DNA of 59,927 nucleotides, from positions 1 to 59,927 of the forward strand of contig SVLL01000003.1 in assembly GCA_015067935.1 (NCBI GenBank), given 5' to 3'. Position numbers and translations under genes: made by a program. Below, piece after piece: positions 50,147 to 58,575 of the stretch (the stretch's first letter is position 1; every line of letters starts with the position of its first letter). The stretch comes from Oscillospiraceae bacterium (GTDB lineage: Bacteria > Bacillota > Clostridia > Oscillospirales > Oscillospiraceae). Under the pieces are notes generated by a model. It was given only the letters and a program-made list of their open reading frames with translations, did not search any database and had not been told where the DNA came from.

Positions 50147-50178
50147 AAGACGGCACCCGTTACGGGTGCCGTCTTTAT
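50147..50178. terminator. Intrinsic terminator
   Basis: AAGACGGCACCCG and CGGGTGCCGTCTT form a 13-bp stem with a TTA loop, between convergent RlmD and MATE genes. Confidence 0.85.
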
Positions 50179-50214
50179 CTGTTTGTATATTCTATATCAC
50201 TCTGTACGGTATTT

Positions 50215-51582
50215 TCAAAGGGTAAGGCCCTCCCGTTTTCTTTGGCGCAGCAGGTGGGCAATCACAAAAAAGCCAACGCACAGAACAATCTGCACCGCCG
50301 AGGAAATGGGCGTTGCCAAGCCAATGCGAAACAGCTCCACCGGCTCGATTTTCCGCATCGCCCAAGACACGGGCAGCCGCACAAAAATACCGCCGATGAT
50401 GCCCTGAATCATCACAAAAGTTGTGTTTCCGCAGCCGTTGAAATAGCCCATAAAGCAAAACAGAAACGCGGTAAGCACGCAGTCAATGGCGTATGCTTTC
50501 AGGTACTCCGCTGCCGGCGCGATAATGACCGCATCCCGGGTGAAGATGCCTGCCAGAATATCTCCGTGGAAGAAGGAAAAATAGCCCACGACCACGCCCA
50601 CGACGAGAGAAGAAGCAATGCCGTACCACAAGGCCTTGCGCGCCCGGTCGTGCTTCAGGGCACCCACATTTTGCGCCACGAAGGCGGACATCGCCTGCAT
50701 AAAGGCCGACGGGATCAGCATAATGAATGCGCACACCTTTTCTGCTACACCGATGCCCGCCGATTCGTTCAGGCCCAGATCGTTTACAATGGCAAGGATG
50801 ACGAGAAAGGATATGCTGACCAGCAAATCCTGCAGTGCAATGGGCGTGCCCAGACGCAGCATCGCTTTGATATGCAGCCCCTTGGGGCGCAGGTGCTTCC
50901 GGGAAAAAGCAAAGGGAAGTGTGCGCTTGCGGATGATCAGCAGGGAAAGCAGCACGCTCGCCGCCTGTGCAAACACCGTTGCAAGGGCGGCACCGGTGGA
51001 GCCCATCCGGAAAACAGCCACCAGTAAAAGATCTCCTGCAATATTCAGCACGCAGGCAATGGCAACGGTAATAAGGGGGATTTTAGAATCACCGATTCCC
51101 CGGAAAATGCTGCCTACCAGATTATAGGCGACAATAAACAGCGTTCCCGCCGAGCAGATTGTCACATACCAAGCGGTTGCGTCAAAGGCTTCTGCCGGGG
51201 CGTGCATCAGCTCCGTCAGGGCGGTGGAGAAAAGCACCATCAAAACCGTGATAATCAGGGAAATGACGGCGAACAGAGTAATGCCGCTGCCGATGATCTC
51301 ACCGGCTTCTTCCCGTCTTCCTGCGCCGATTTTTTCGCCTACATACACGGTAAGACCCATGGCAAGACCGGTGATGACCACCGTTAGGGTCATCATAATC
51401 TGGCTGCCCGTGGATACGGCAGATACAAAAATATCGGCACTGTCACCGCTAAACTGTCCGACGATCAAAAGATCGACCGCACCATACATAGCCTGCAGGA
51501 AAAGTGCCAGCAAAACGGGTATGGCAAACCGAATCAGAGGTGAAAAGATCTTTCCCTCGGTAAAATTCTGCATCTTATTCAT
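50215..51582 (-). CDS. MATE-family efflux transporter
   Basis: The 455-residue protein has twelve spans in two halves with MATE features (FSPLIRFAIPVLLALFLQA, GAVDLLIVGQFSGDSADIFV). It is the second MATE gene of the window and is distant from the first in sequence. GGAGATACACT precedes the selected ATG. Substrate unknown. Confidence 0.92.
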   Translation of the reverse strand: MNKMQNFTEGKIFSPLIRFAIPVLLALFLQAMYGAVDLLIVGQFSGDSADIFVSAVSTGSQIMMTLTVVITGLAMGLTVYVGEKIGAGRREEAGEIIGSGITLFAVISLIITVLMVLFSTALTELMHAPAEAFDATAWYVTICSAGTLFIVAYNLVGSIFRGIGDSKIPLITVAIACVLNIAGDLLLVAVFRMGSTGAALATVFAQAASVLLSLLIIRKRTLPFAFSRKHLRPKGLHIKAMLRLGTPIALQDLLVSISFLVILAIVNDLGLNESAGIGVAEKVCAFIMLIPSAFMQAMSAFVAQNVGALKHDRARKALWYGIASSLVVGVVVGYFSFFHGDILAGIFTRDAVIIAPAAEYLKAYAIDCVLTAFLFCFMGYFNGCGNTTFVMIQGIIGGIFVRLPVSWAMRKIEPVELFRIGLATPISSAVQIVLCVGFFVIAHLLRQRKREGLTL

Positions 51583-51757
51583 AGTGTATCTCCTTGCTCG
51601 CAAAAACGCCATTAGTATAGCACAGCCCTCTTTAAAAAGTCAAACTGTTGGTTGAAATCATCGTATTTTTTCCATTTTTGCACGAAAATGGGCAACCGGA
51701 GCAACTGTTTTTCTCTATGGTTGAAGTGCACTTACATTTGATCAGGAGGGAAAAACT

Positions 51758-52249
51758 ATGCTTTTTACAAAGAAAGTGACCACAAACATCAACTATCAGG
51801 CTTCCCCTATCCATCTGACCGCTTTGCAGGGGGATAACTGCAGGGCATTGGAGCTGCAGTTTTACTGTGGAGAGGAACCTTGGGTCCTGCCGCCCGATGG
51901 GGATGTGTTCATTCGCTACACCTGCGCCGATGGCTCCGGGGGCATTTTCGACACCCTTCCCAACGGGGAGCCGGCATATATCCTCGCCGGGGCGACCTTG
52001 ACGATCCACATCCCGGAAATGATGTGCGCTGTGCCCGGCGTGACCAAGGCGCAGGTGACGATTTTCAGTGACGGCGCTCAGATTTCCTCTTTTCCCATTG
52101 AGCTGCGTGTATTGCCGCAGGTCGGACAAAAAATGGCGGACGGGAAGTATGTCAATCTGCGCAAATGGCTGATGTCCTATGTGACGGAAGAGCCCTTTGT
52201 GGAGGCTGTGGTGGCGGCATTGCCCAGCGGAGATGGGGTGAAATACTGA
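51758..52249 (+). CDS. Phage baseplate upper protein-like (BppU N-terminal-like)
   Basis: The 163-residue product is beta-rich (RALELQFYCGEEPWVLPPDG, TLTIHIPEMMCAVPGVTKAQ), similar in layout to N-terminal BppU-type baseplate proteins that hold receptor-binding fibres. GATCAGGAGGG precedes the ATG. It starts a five-gene tail-tip/lysis operon. The call is inferred from layout and neighbours. Confidence 0.55.
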   Translation: MLFTKKVTTNINYQASPIHLTALQGDNCRALELQFYCGEEPWVLPPDGDVFIRYTCADGSGGIFDTLPNGEPAYILAGATLTIHIPEMMCAVPGVTKAQVTIFSDGAQISSFPIELRVLPQVGQKMADGKYVNLRKWLMSYVTEEPFVEAVVAALPSGDGVKY

Positions 52250-53079
52250 TGGCAATTGTCACAACGGACGATAAGTATTACAAAAATATTGCCAAGGCGA
52301 TTCGGGATCTTTCCGGAGAAAATGCAGCTTATACCCCTGAAGAAATGCCTGCTGCTATGGATAAGGTCTATGAGAAGGGCTATGCGCAGGGATACCATAG
52401 TGGCTATGGTGAGGGACATACCGAAGGTATGGAAGACGGGGAAATGGTCTATCGCCAGCGTTTCTGGGACCAGTATCAGGCGGAGGGTGCCCGGACGGAT
52501 TACAATTTTGCCTTTGCCGGGCCCGGCTGGAACGAGGAGACCTTCTGGCCACAGTATGACATCGTCGTGGAAAAGGGGTATCAGATGTTTGCCTATAGCG
52601 GCTTCTCCGGCAGCCTGAAAGCCCGTCTGGAGGCGTGCAATGTGCAGATGATATTCGGCGACAATCAGCTGCTGATGAATCTGTTCGGCTTGGCGGCTAA
52701 TATTACAGAGCTGGGCGTCATAGACCTGAGCGCGGTAACGCCCAGCAGCAGCCATACCCATATTTTCAATCAATGCACAGCTCTGAAAACCATTGAAAAG
52801 CTGATCGTTCCTGCAGGACAGCCCGTTTGGACCGCTTGGTTCAGCAACTGCAGCGCACTGGAGAATCTTCAGATTGAGGGGATAATTTCCAGCACGGGAA
52901 TGGATTTGTCCGGATGCCCCAAGCTGACCCGGGAGAGTATTCTCAGCGTGCTCAATGCGCTGGGAAATAAAAACGGACTCAGCGGCACCTGGAAGCTAAC
53001 TTTAGGCGCAACCAATCTGGCAAAGCTGACAGAAAGCGACAAGGCGATTGCCACCGGAAAGGGCTGGACATTGGCTTAA
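52249..53079 (+). CDS. Phage tail fibre-like protein with leucine-rich-like domain
   Basis: The 276-residue product begins with a phage tail motif (IAKAIRDLSGENAAYTPEEM), continues with a charged helical hinge (GYAQGYHSGYGEGHTEGMED) and ends with a BspA-like leucine-rich-like domain (FNQCTALKTIEKLIVPAG, FSNCSALENLQIEGI). Such domains bind host surface polysaccharides. The start shares one base with the previous stop (TGATG), so translation is coupled. Confidence 0.7.
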   Translation: MAIVTTDDKYYKNIAKAIRDLSGENAAYTPEEMPAAMDKVYEKGYAQGYHSGYGEGHTEGMEDGEMVYRQRFWDQYQAEGARTDYNFAFAGPGWNEETFWPQYDIVVEKGYQMFAYSGFSGSLKARLEACNVQMIFGDNQLLMNLFGLAANITELGVIDLSAVTPSSSHTHIFNQCTALKTIEKLIVPAGQPVWTAWFSNCSALENLQIEGIISSTGMDLSGCPKLTRESILSVLNALGNKNGLSGTWKLTLGATNLAKLTESDKAIATGKGWTLA

Positions 53080-53136
53080 TATATCCGGCTTGCATATTGT
53101 AGTATAGCGCGGCAGCGCAGAAAAGGAGTGGCGAAA

Positions 53137-53841
53137 ATGGAAAAAACAGCATTGGGTTTGATCGCCTATGCCAAAGCGCAGTTGGGAAGACCCTACTGGT
53201 ACGGAACCTTCGGTCAGGCAGCGAATCGGGAGCTTTACGAGCAGAAGAAACGGCAGTATCCCAATTATTACAATTGGGAATATGCCGGTCAGACGGAAAA
53301 GGTTCACGATTGTGCAGGGCTGGTGAAGGGGTATTTATGGTGCGATGACCCGGAGGATGCAAGCCCGGTTTATAATCCGGCGCAGGATCAGTCCGCCAAT
53401 GCCATTTACACCGCCTGCAAGACCAAGGGGGAGATGGCCACGATGCCGGAGGTGCCGGGGCTGTTGGTATTTTACCCGGGGCATTTGGGCGTATATATCG
53501 GTGCAGGTGAGGTAATTGAGGCAAGAGGACGCAGGTATGGCGTTGTAAAGACCCAGTTGGAAAGCCGTCCGTGGAAGACATGGGGCTACTGTCCCTATGT
53601 GACCTATGAAACGCCCAAAATCCTGCAGATCGGTATTCCGGTGCTGAAAAAAGGCGCGAAAGGGGATACGGTGGAAGCCTTGCAGCGGCTGCTGAACAGC
53701 TATGGCGCAGAGCTCGCGGTGGATGGTTCTTTTGGCGGCGCGACAGAGCGGGCATTGAAAGCATGGCAGGCAGATCACAAATTAGAGCCGGACGGTTCCT
53801 GCGGCCGCAAGACCTGGGAAACGCTGCTGGGGCTGCGTTAA
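53137..53841 (+). CDS. NlpC/P60 endolysin with peptidoglycan-binding domain
   Basis: The 234-residue enzyme has an N-terminal NlpC/P60 cysteine peptidase (Cys59 in HDCAGLVKGYLW, His116 in GHLGVYIGAGEV) and a C-terminal PG_binding_1 domain (about 153-232: LKKGAKGDTVEALQRLLNSY, DGSFGGATERALKAWQADHK). It cleaves peptide bonds in peptidoglycan. AAAAGGAG lies before the ATG; the GTG nine bases earlier overlaps the ribosome site. The catalytic residues are intact. Confidence 0.88.
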   Translation: MEKTALGLIAYAKAQLGRPYWYGTFGQAANRELYEQKKRQYPNYYNWEYAGQTEKVHDCAGLVKGYLWCDDPEDASPVYNPAQDQSANAIYTACKTKGEMATMPEVPGLLVFYPGHLGVYIGAGEVIEARGRRYGVVKTQLESRPWKTWGYCPYVTYETPKILQIGIPVLKKGAKGDTVEALQRLLNSYGAELAVDGSFGGATERALKAWQADHKLEPDGSCGRKTWETLLGLR

Positions 53842-53854
53842 GGAGGATTTTTCC

Positions 53855-54148
53855 GTGGATCTGGAGCACGAGCGTCGGTTGACACAAGTGGAGCAAAGAT
53901 GCAAAGCCAATACCCATCGTCTGGAAAAACTAGAGGAATCTACCGAGGCCATCAACCGGCTGGCCACATCCATGGAAGTAATGGTAAGCAAGCAGGAGCA
54001 GGTAGCGGAAACTGTGGAGAAGCTGGACGGAAAGGTGACTGCTTTAGAGGAAAAGCCCCGCAAGCGCGTGGATGGCTTAGTGGATAAGATCATCTGGGCG
54101 GTCTGCGGAGCGGTGATTACTTTTTTGTTGGCCCGGCTTGGGCTGTAA
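53855..54148 (+). CDS. XhlA-like phage membrane protein
   Basis: The 97-residue product has a long amphipathic coiled coil (LTQVEQRCKANTHRLEKLEE, SMEVMVSKQEQVAETVEKLD) and a C-terminal span (IIWAVCGAVITFLLARLGL). In Bacillus phages, XhlA works with a holin in lysis. Translation starts at GTG behind AAGGAGG, 13 bases after the endolysin stop. Confidence 0.75.
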   Translation: MDLEHERRLTQVEQRCKANTHRLEKLEESTEAINRLATSMEVMVSKQEQVAETVEKLDGKVTALEEKPRKRVDGLVDKIIWAVCGAVITFLLARLGL

Positions 54149-54159
54149 GGAGGGATACT

Positions 54160-54474
54160 ATGGATTGCTCCGTAATTGCGGAGTATGGCGCAACGATTCT
54201 TTTCGTAATGGGCTGTCTGGTGTTTGGGGTGAACATCATCGTTGAGGTGGTAAAAAAGCTGTTTCCCAAGATTCCCACCACCTTCGTGGCAACGGTGGTT
54301 TCGGTTCTTGTGACGATGGCGGCATTTTTTGCGTGGGCGGCCATTACGGGACTGGAAATTTTGTGGTACTATGTGGCGGCGGCTTTTATATTGGGGCTGT
54401 TCGTGGCCTATGGGGCGATGTTCGGCTTTGATAAATTCAAAACCGCATTGGAAAAGCTGAAAAAGGACAAGTAA
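54160..54474 (+). CDS. Holin-like protein
   Basis: The 104-residue product has three spans (ATILFVMGCLVFGVNIIVEV, TFVATVVSVLVTMAAFFAWA and LWYYVAAAFILGLFVAYGAM) and a basic C-terminal tail, as in phage holins. It follows endolysin and XhlA-like genes with an AAGGAGG site. The triplet forms a complete lysis cassette. Confidence 0.75.
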   Translation: MDCSVIAEYGATILFVMGCLVFGVNIIVEVVKKLFPKIPTTFVATVVSVLVTMAAFFAWAAITGLEILWYYVAAAFILGLFVAYGAMFGFDKFKTALEKLKKDK

Positions 54475-54480
54475 ATATAA

Positions 54481-54516
54481 CAGGCGGTATCACCCAGGTG
54501 ATACCGCTTATTTTGT
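54481..54516 (+). terminator. Intrinsic terminator ending the lysis cassette
   Basis: GCGGTATCACC and GGTGATACCGC form an 11-bp stem with a short loop, followed by TTATTTT. Confidence 0.8.
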
Positions 54517-54526
54517 GATAAAAACC

Positions 54527-54555
54527 TTGCAACGCCCTGCACATTATGCTATAAT
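54527..54555 (+). promoter_or_regulatory. Promoter of the aminotransferase gene
   Basis: TTGCAA at 54527-54532 and TATAAT at 54550-54555 are separated by 17 bases, 29 bases before the start. Confidence 0.7.
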
Positions 54556-54584
54556 AGCGGAAAATGAACGAAGGATGTGATTGT

Positions 54585-55793
54585 ATGATCAGAAAATCTG
54601 AACGAGTCCGTAAAATTCACTCTGATATCCGTGGCCCTCTTTATGAAGAAGCCCTGCGTATGCAGGCTGCCGGTACCAAGGTGCTGAAGCTGAACACCGG
54701 CAACCCGGCAAGCTTCGGTTTCACTCTGCCTGACAGCGTCCGCAAGGCAGTGACGGAGCATCTGGATGAGGCCGTACCCTACTGCGATGTGAAGGGTATG
54801 CCTGCCGCCCGGGAGACCATTCTGCGGTATCATCAGAGCAGAGGTTTGCAGGGCATTACCATGGACGATATTTTTATCGGCAACGGCGTCAGCGAGATGG
54901 CCAGTATGCTGATGACCGCCCTGATGGGCAGCGCGGACGAAATTCTGATGCCTGCGCCCTGCTACAGCCTGTGGAGCAACAATGCGTACACCTGCGGTTC
55001 TATCCCCGTATTCTACCGCTGCGATCCGGAAAACGGATGGAATCCGGATCTGAAGGATATGGAGTCTAAGATCAATGTGGCCACCAAGGCCATTCTGGTC
55101 ATCAATCCCAACAACCCCACCGGTGCGGTGTATTCAAAGGAGACCCTGCTGAAGATTGCGGACTTGGCCAGAAAGTACAATCTGGTACTGTTGTCCGATG
55201 AGATCTATGACCGTCTGGTGATGGATGATCTGCCCAACTATTCTCTGGCAGCACTGGCACCGGATGTACCCTGCGTGACCTTTAACGGCCTGAGTAAGTC
55301 CCACATCATCTGTGGCTTCCGCTGCGGCTGGATGGTTTTCTCCGGCGGCAAGGAGTTGGATGAGGTCAAAGGCGCAGTGATGCAGCTGGCGGCAATGCGT
55401 CTGTGCGGCAATGCGGTGACCCAGCTGGCAGTGCCTGCGGCATTGGCCGATGAGGAAAGCACCAAGGCGATGCTGGTGCCCGGCGGACGGCTGTACGATC
55501 AGCGTAAGGCCACCATTGAGGTGCTGTCCAAGGTCAAGGGCGTGTCGCTGGTACCCAATCGGGCGGCGTTCTATCTGTTCCCAGCATTGGATAAGGAGCA
55601 GTTTGACTTTGAAAATGCTCAGGATTTCGCAATGCGCCTGCTCCACGAAAAGCACATTCTGGTCATTCCCGGACGGGGCTTTGACTGGCACGAGGATCTG
55701 CGGTTCAGAATCGTAATGCTTCCCGGCGAAAAGGTGATGCGCGAAGCAATGGAAGAACTGGCAGACTTTTTGGAAAAACACAGAATCAAGTAA
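54585..55793 (+). CDS. Class I/II pyridoxal-phosphate aminotransferase (AlaA-like)
   Basis: The 402-residue enzyme has the fold type I signatures: VINPNNPTGAVYSKETLL, LLSDEIYDRLV, and the PLP lysine in FNGLSKSHIICGFRCGW. AlaA-type enzymes interconvert alanine and pyruvate with glutamate. GAAGGATGTGATTGT precedes the chosen ATG. Confidence 0.9.
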   Translation: MIRKSERVRKIHSDIRGPLYEEALRMQAAGTKVLKLNTGNPASFGFTLPDSVRKAVTEHLDEAVPYCDVKGMPAARETILRYHQSRGLQGITMDDIFIGNGVSEMASMLMTALMGSADEILMPAPCYSLWSNNAYTCGSIPVFYRCDPENGWNPDLKDMESKINVATKAILVINPNNPTGAVYSKETLLKIADLARKYNLVLLSDEIYDRLVMDDLPNYSLAALAPDVPCVTFNGLSKSHIICGFRCGWMVFSGGKELDEVKGAVMQLAAMRLCGNAVTQLAVPAALADEESTKAMLVPGGRLYDQRKATIEVLSKVKGVSLVPNRAAFYLFPALDKEQFDFENAQDFAMRLLHEKHILVIPGRGFDWHEDLRFRIVMLPGEKVMREAMEELADFLEKHRIK

Positions 55794-55821
55794 TATTTCC
55801 CCCCGGATGCAGCCGCATCTG

Positions 55822-55873
55822 AAGTGATAAAATAATGGTAGACACGAAAGTGCCTACCATTATTTTATCACTT
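55822..55873. terminator. Long near-perfect hairpin
   Basis: AAGTGATAAAATAATGGTAG and CTACCATTATTTTATCACTT pair almost completely around a GACAC..GTGC tip with a GAAA loop. It could be a bidirectional terminator between convergent genes, or the relic of a mobile palindrome. Confidence 0.6.
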
Positions 55874-55919
55874 CACCAATTGTAGCGGTGGATGTTTAAG
55901 AATATTTATCTTAATAAAA

Positions 55920-56357
55920 TCAATTTGTATATCTTTTTAAGTTGCTTCCGCACATAGGGCAGTTTCCTGCATAAGGTCCCTGATGTCCGCAATTTCCACA
56001 TACAAACTGGTTGGGTATTCCTGCTGCATCACATGCGCATTCGTGAGATCGCTTTGCCCTAACAATCACTGCTTCAGTAGTATGTTTTGATAACGAAATT
56101 GTGTAGTAAAGAAGATGATCTTCTCTCTCTGTATCATACGAGTAGTATTTAAATCCGTCATCAAATGTGATACAAGTTTTAAATTTATAGTCACCCTTGA
56201 GACCAACTTTTTCACTGGAAATATCAATAATTTTAGCATCTCGTCGTAGTGAGCGGGGAAGCCTAACCTCGGAAGTGTCCCGGTTATAAAAGATTTTTGA
56301 CCAAAATAGGGCAACAATCGCCAAACCGCCGATAAGCACAGATAGAATAATTTCCAT
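55920..56357 (-). CDS. Membrane-anchored zinc-ribbon protein
   Basis: The 145-residue product has one N-terminal span (MEIILSVLIGGLAIVALFWS), a beta-rich middle (about residues 40-105, a DUF2500-like possibility) and a C-terminal zinc ribbon with CGNCGHQGPY and NCPMCGSN. The region is AT-rich compared with neighbouring genes, suggesting acquisition from another source. Function unknown. Confidence 0.65.
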   Translation of the reverse strand: MEIILSVLIGGLAIVALFWSKIFYNRDTSEVRLPRSLRRDAKIIDISSEKVGLKGDYKFKTCITFDDGFKYYSYDTEREDHLLYYTISLSKHTTEAVIVRAKRSHECACDAAGIPNQFVCGNCGHQGPYAGNCPMCGSNLKRYTN

Positions 56358-56496
56358 TATTATCCACCTTTCTTCTTTTTAATTATAATATCACAGATAT
56401 TTATGAGAGTCAATATTCGTTGTTACACCATGTGGAAAGTGTCATTTGTCTGGTGAAAAGCGGAGAAGTGTGATTATTCATATTCTTTAAAAAAGA

Positions 56497-56538
56497 AAAG
56501 CGCCAACTGTTACCTTTGTAGCAGTTGGCGCTTTGTCT
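56497..56538. terminator. Intrinsic terminator-like hairpin
   Basis: AAAGCGCCAACTG and CAGTTGGCGCTTT pair around a 12-base loop, followed by GTCTTT. The rest of the 56358-56769 gap holds the repeat at 56677-56747 and no supported gene. Confidence 0.65.
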
Positions 56539-56676
56539 TTATAGCAGACTATGGTGGTAATCTGTATTATGGTACTTTTCAAAACTGAATCTTCGGAAGC
56601 GGCCGATTAGGAATGGCCGCGCTAGCAGTTGGCTAATCACCAAGGTTGGCAAGTCAAAAGTTGTCACAAGGATCAC

Positions 56677-56747
56677 GGAAAACCACCAGTTCTGTGCAGA
56701 ACTGGTGGCATAATAAATTTTGCGTCTACTAACTATTGACTACTTCA
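56677..56747. repeat. Inverted repeat, left copy
   Basis: Contains the hairpin CCACCAGTTCTG/CAGAACTGGTGG and the tail TCTACTAACTATTGACTACTTC. It matches 59816-59891 in inverted orientation. The two enclose three genes. It could be the end of an insertion element or a MITE. Confidence 0.75.
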
Positions 56748-56769
56748 AGCGAAATCTGTCGGGTTTTGT

Positions 56770-57165
56770 TTATTCCACTTCAGACATTTCCACTTTCATT
56801 TCCTTCTTGGGGATGAGGAAACGGCGGGTGGCAAAGAGTCCTGCGATACACAGCACGCAGGCTACATTGCCCAGAGGATCGTTGTGATTCAGAATAACAT
56901 GCCGGGAGATGGCCACGATCAGCACTTCCAGCGTATTTGCAGGGGTCAGGTCAATGAGCATCCGCACAAACTCCAGACCCACCACGATGGTCAGAATGCT
57001 ATGTAAATAGTGGTCCAAGGAGGCGAAATACTCCCCGGGTACGGTGCACATCCTGTAAATCTCCAAGCCCAGCATACCCACCAGCACAATGAGGGTCAGC
57101 ACGGAAATGACAAATTCCAGAATATGCAGGATTTTTTGGATAACGGTGACAACCTTGTGGTGCAT
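56770..57165 (-). CDS. PsiE-like membrane protein
   Basis: The 131-residue product has four hydrophobic spans (HILEFVISVLTLIVLVGMLG, LTIVVGLEFVRMLIDL, ISRHVILNHNDPLGNVACVL) and resembles the phosphate-starvation-inducible PsiE family. No Pho box is evident. AGGAGGTCTCGC precedes the ATG. It is divergent from the PlsC-like gene. Confidence 0.7.
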   Translation of the reverse strand: MHHKVVTVIQKILHILEFVISVLTLIVLVGMLGLEIYRMCTVPGEYFASLDHYLHSILTIVVGLEFVRMLIDLTPANTLEVLIVAISRHVILNHNDPLGNVACVLCIAGLFATRRFLIPKKEMKVEMSEVE

Positions 57166-57231
57166 AGCGAGACCTCCTAAGTTAAATTATTTGTATTATA
57201 TACCAATTTCTTGCAAAAAGGAAGACATTTC

Positions 57232-57260
57232 TTGAAAAAACCCTGCCGGTGTGTTAAAAT
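57232..57260 (+). promoter_or_regulatory. Promoter of the PlsC-like/fucosidase operon
   Basis: TTGAAA at 57232-57237 and TAAAAT at 57255-57260 are separated by 17 bases, 31 bases before the start. Confidence 0.6.
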
Positions 57261-57291
57261 GATGAAAAAATTATGGACAGGATGTGACCTT

Positions 57292-58572
57292 ATGAAGATC
57301 CCTACCCGAAAAAAGTCCTATGATACCGTGATGGCTCTGCCCCGTCCCAAGCACTTTAAGCCCCTGCGCCCCAATTTCTTGCTTCAGAGCGTAGTGCGTG
57401 TGGCCTCCCTGCCGGACCTGCTGGCAACCAATTTTTCTTATACAACCGAGGGAATGGAAAAGGTCAAAAAACAGCCCTGCCTGATTCTGATGAACCACTC
57501 CTGCTTTTTGGATTTGATGATCGTTTCCCGGATTTTCTATCCCAGAAAATACGCTATCGTCTGCACCACGGACGGCTTTGTGGGTATGCCGTGGCTGATC
57601 CGTCTGCTGGGGTGCATCCCCACCCAGAAATTCGTCAGCGATGTGACCCTGATTCGGGATATGGAATATATGCTGAAGGAAAAGAAGACTTCTGTTTTGA
57701 TGTACCCGGAGGCCAGCTATTCCTTTGACGGCACCGCAACCGCTTTGCCCCGAAAGATGGGCGTTCTGCTGAAAAAGCTGGGTGTACCCGTGGTGATGGT
57801 CCGCACCGAGGGCGCATTCACCCGTCAGCCTCTGTATAACTGCCTGCGCAAGCGCAAGGTGAAGGTGACCGCGCATGTGAGCTGTTTGGCTACCGCCGAG
57901 GAGATCAAGGAGAAAACCGTCCGCGAGCTGGACGAACTGCTGGACAAGGTCTTTACTTTCGATGGCTTTGCATGGCAGAGAGACAACGGCGTAAAAATTA
58001 CCGATCCCAACCGGGCCGAGGGCTTGGAGCGGATTCTCTACAAGTGCCCCCATTGCGGTGCAGAAGGGAGAATGTCCGGCAAGGGCACGACTCTCACATG
58101 CGCCCATTGCGGAAAAGTTTGGGAAATGGACGAGCTGGGTCAGCTGAAAGCAACCGAGGGAGATACGGAATATCCCCACATCCCGGATTGGTACGCTTGG
58201 GAGCGGCAGGAGGTCCGTAAAGAACTGGAAAACGGCACTTACCGGCTGGAATCCGATGTAGACATCGGCATGATGGTGGATTATAAGGCCATCTATATGG
58301 TAGGGGAGGGCAAGCTCACCCACTGCGATGAGGGCTTCCGCCTGACGGGTTGCGACGGCAAGCTGGAATATGCCCAAGGACCGCTGGCTTGCTATGGCTT
58401 GTATGCGGATTACTACTGGTATTCCATTGCGGATGTGATCTGCATCGGCAATGCGGATGCGCTGTACTATTGCTTCCCCAAGGATGGGGCATCTGTTGCC
58501 AAAACCCGAATGGCGACGGAGGAGCTGTATAAGCTGAAAAAAGTAAGAAAACCGAAAAATACGGAGGAATAA
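57292..58572 (+). CDS. PlsC-like acyltransferase with zinc-ribbon extension
   Basis: The 426-residue protein starts with a glycerolipid acyltransferase domain: NHSCFLD gives the HX4D catalytic motif at His69-Asp74, and LMYPEASYSFDGTATALPRK the second conserved block. After about residue 240 it has a zinc ribbon (Cys252, 255, 270, 273) and a domain of unknown fold. Typical PlsC is about 200-250 residues, so the fusion is unusual. The selected ATG follows a CAGGATGTGACC site; longer alternatives lack one. The next gene starts three bases after the stop. Confidence 0.8.
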   Translation: MKIPTRKKSYDTVMALPRPKHFKPLRPNFLLQSVVRVASLPDLLATNFSYTTEGMEKVKKQPCLILMNHSCFLDLMIVSRIFYPRKYAIVCTTDGFVGMPWLIRLLGCIPTQKFVSDVTLIRDMEYMLKEKKTSVLMYPEASYSFDGTATALPRKMGVLLKKLGVPVVMVRTEGAFTRQPLYNCLRKRKVKVTAHVSCLATAEEIKEKTVRELDELLDKVFTFDGFAWQRDNGVKITDPNRAEGLERILYKCPHCGAEGRMSGKGTTLTCAHCGKVWEMDELGQLKATEGDTEYPHIPDWYAWERQEVRKELENGTYRLESDVDIGMMVDYKAIYMVGEGKLTHCDEGFRLTGCDGKLEYAQGPLACYGLYADYYWYSIADVICIGNADALYYCFPKDGASVAKTRMATEELYKLKKVRKPKNTEE

Positions 58573-58575
58573 ACA

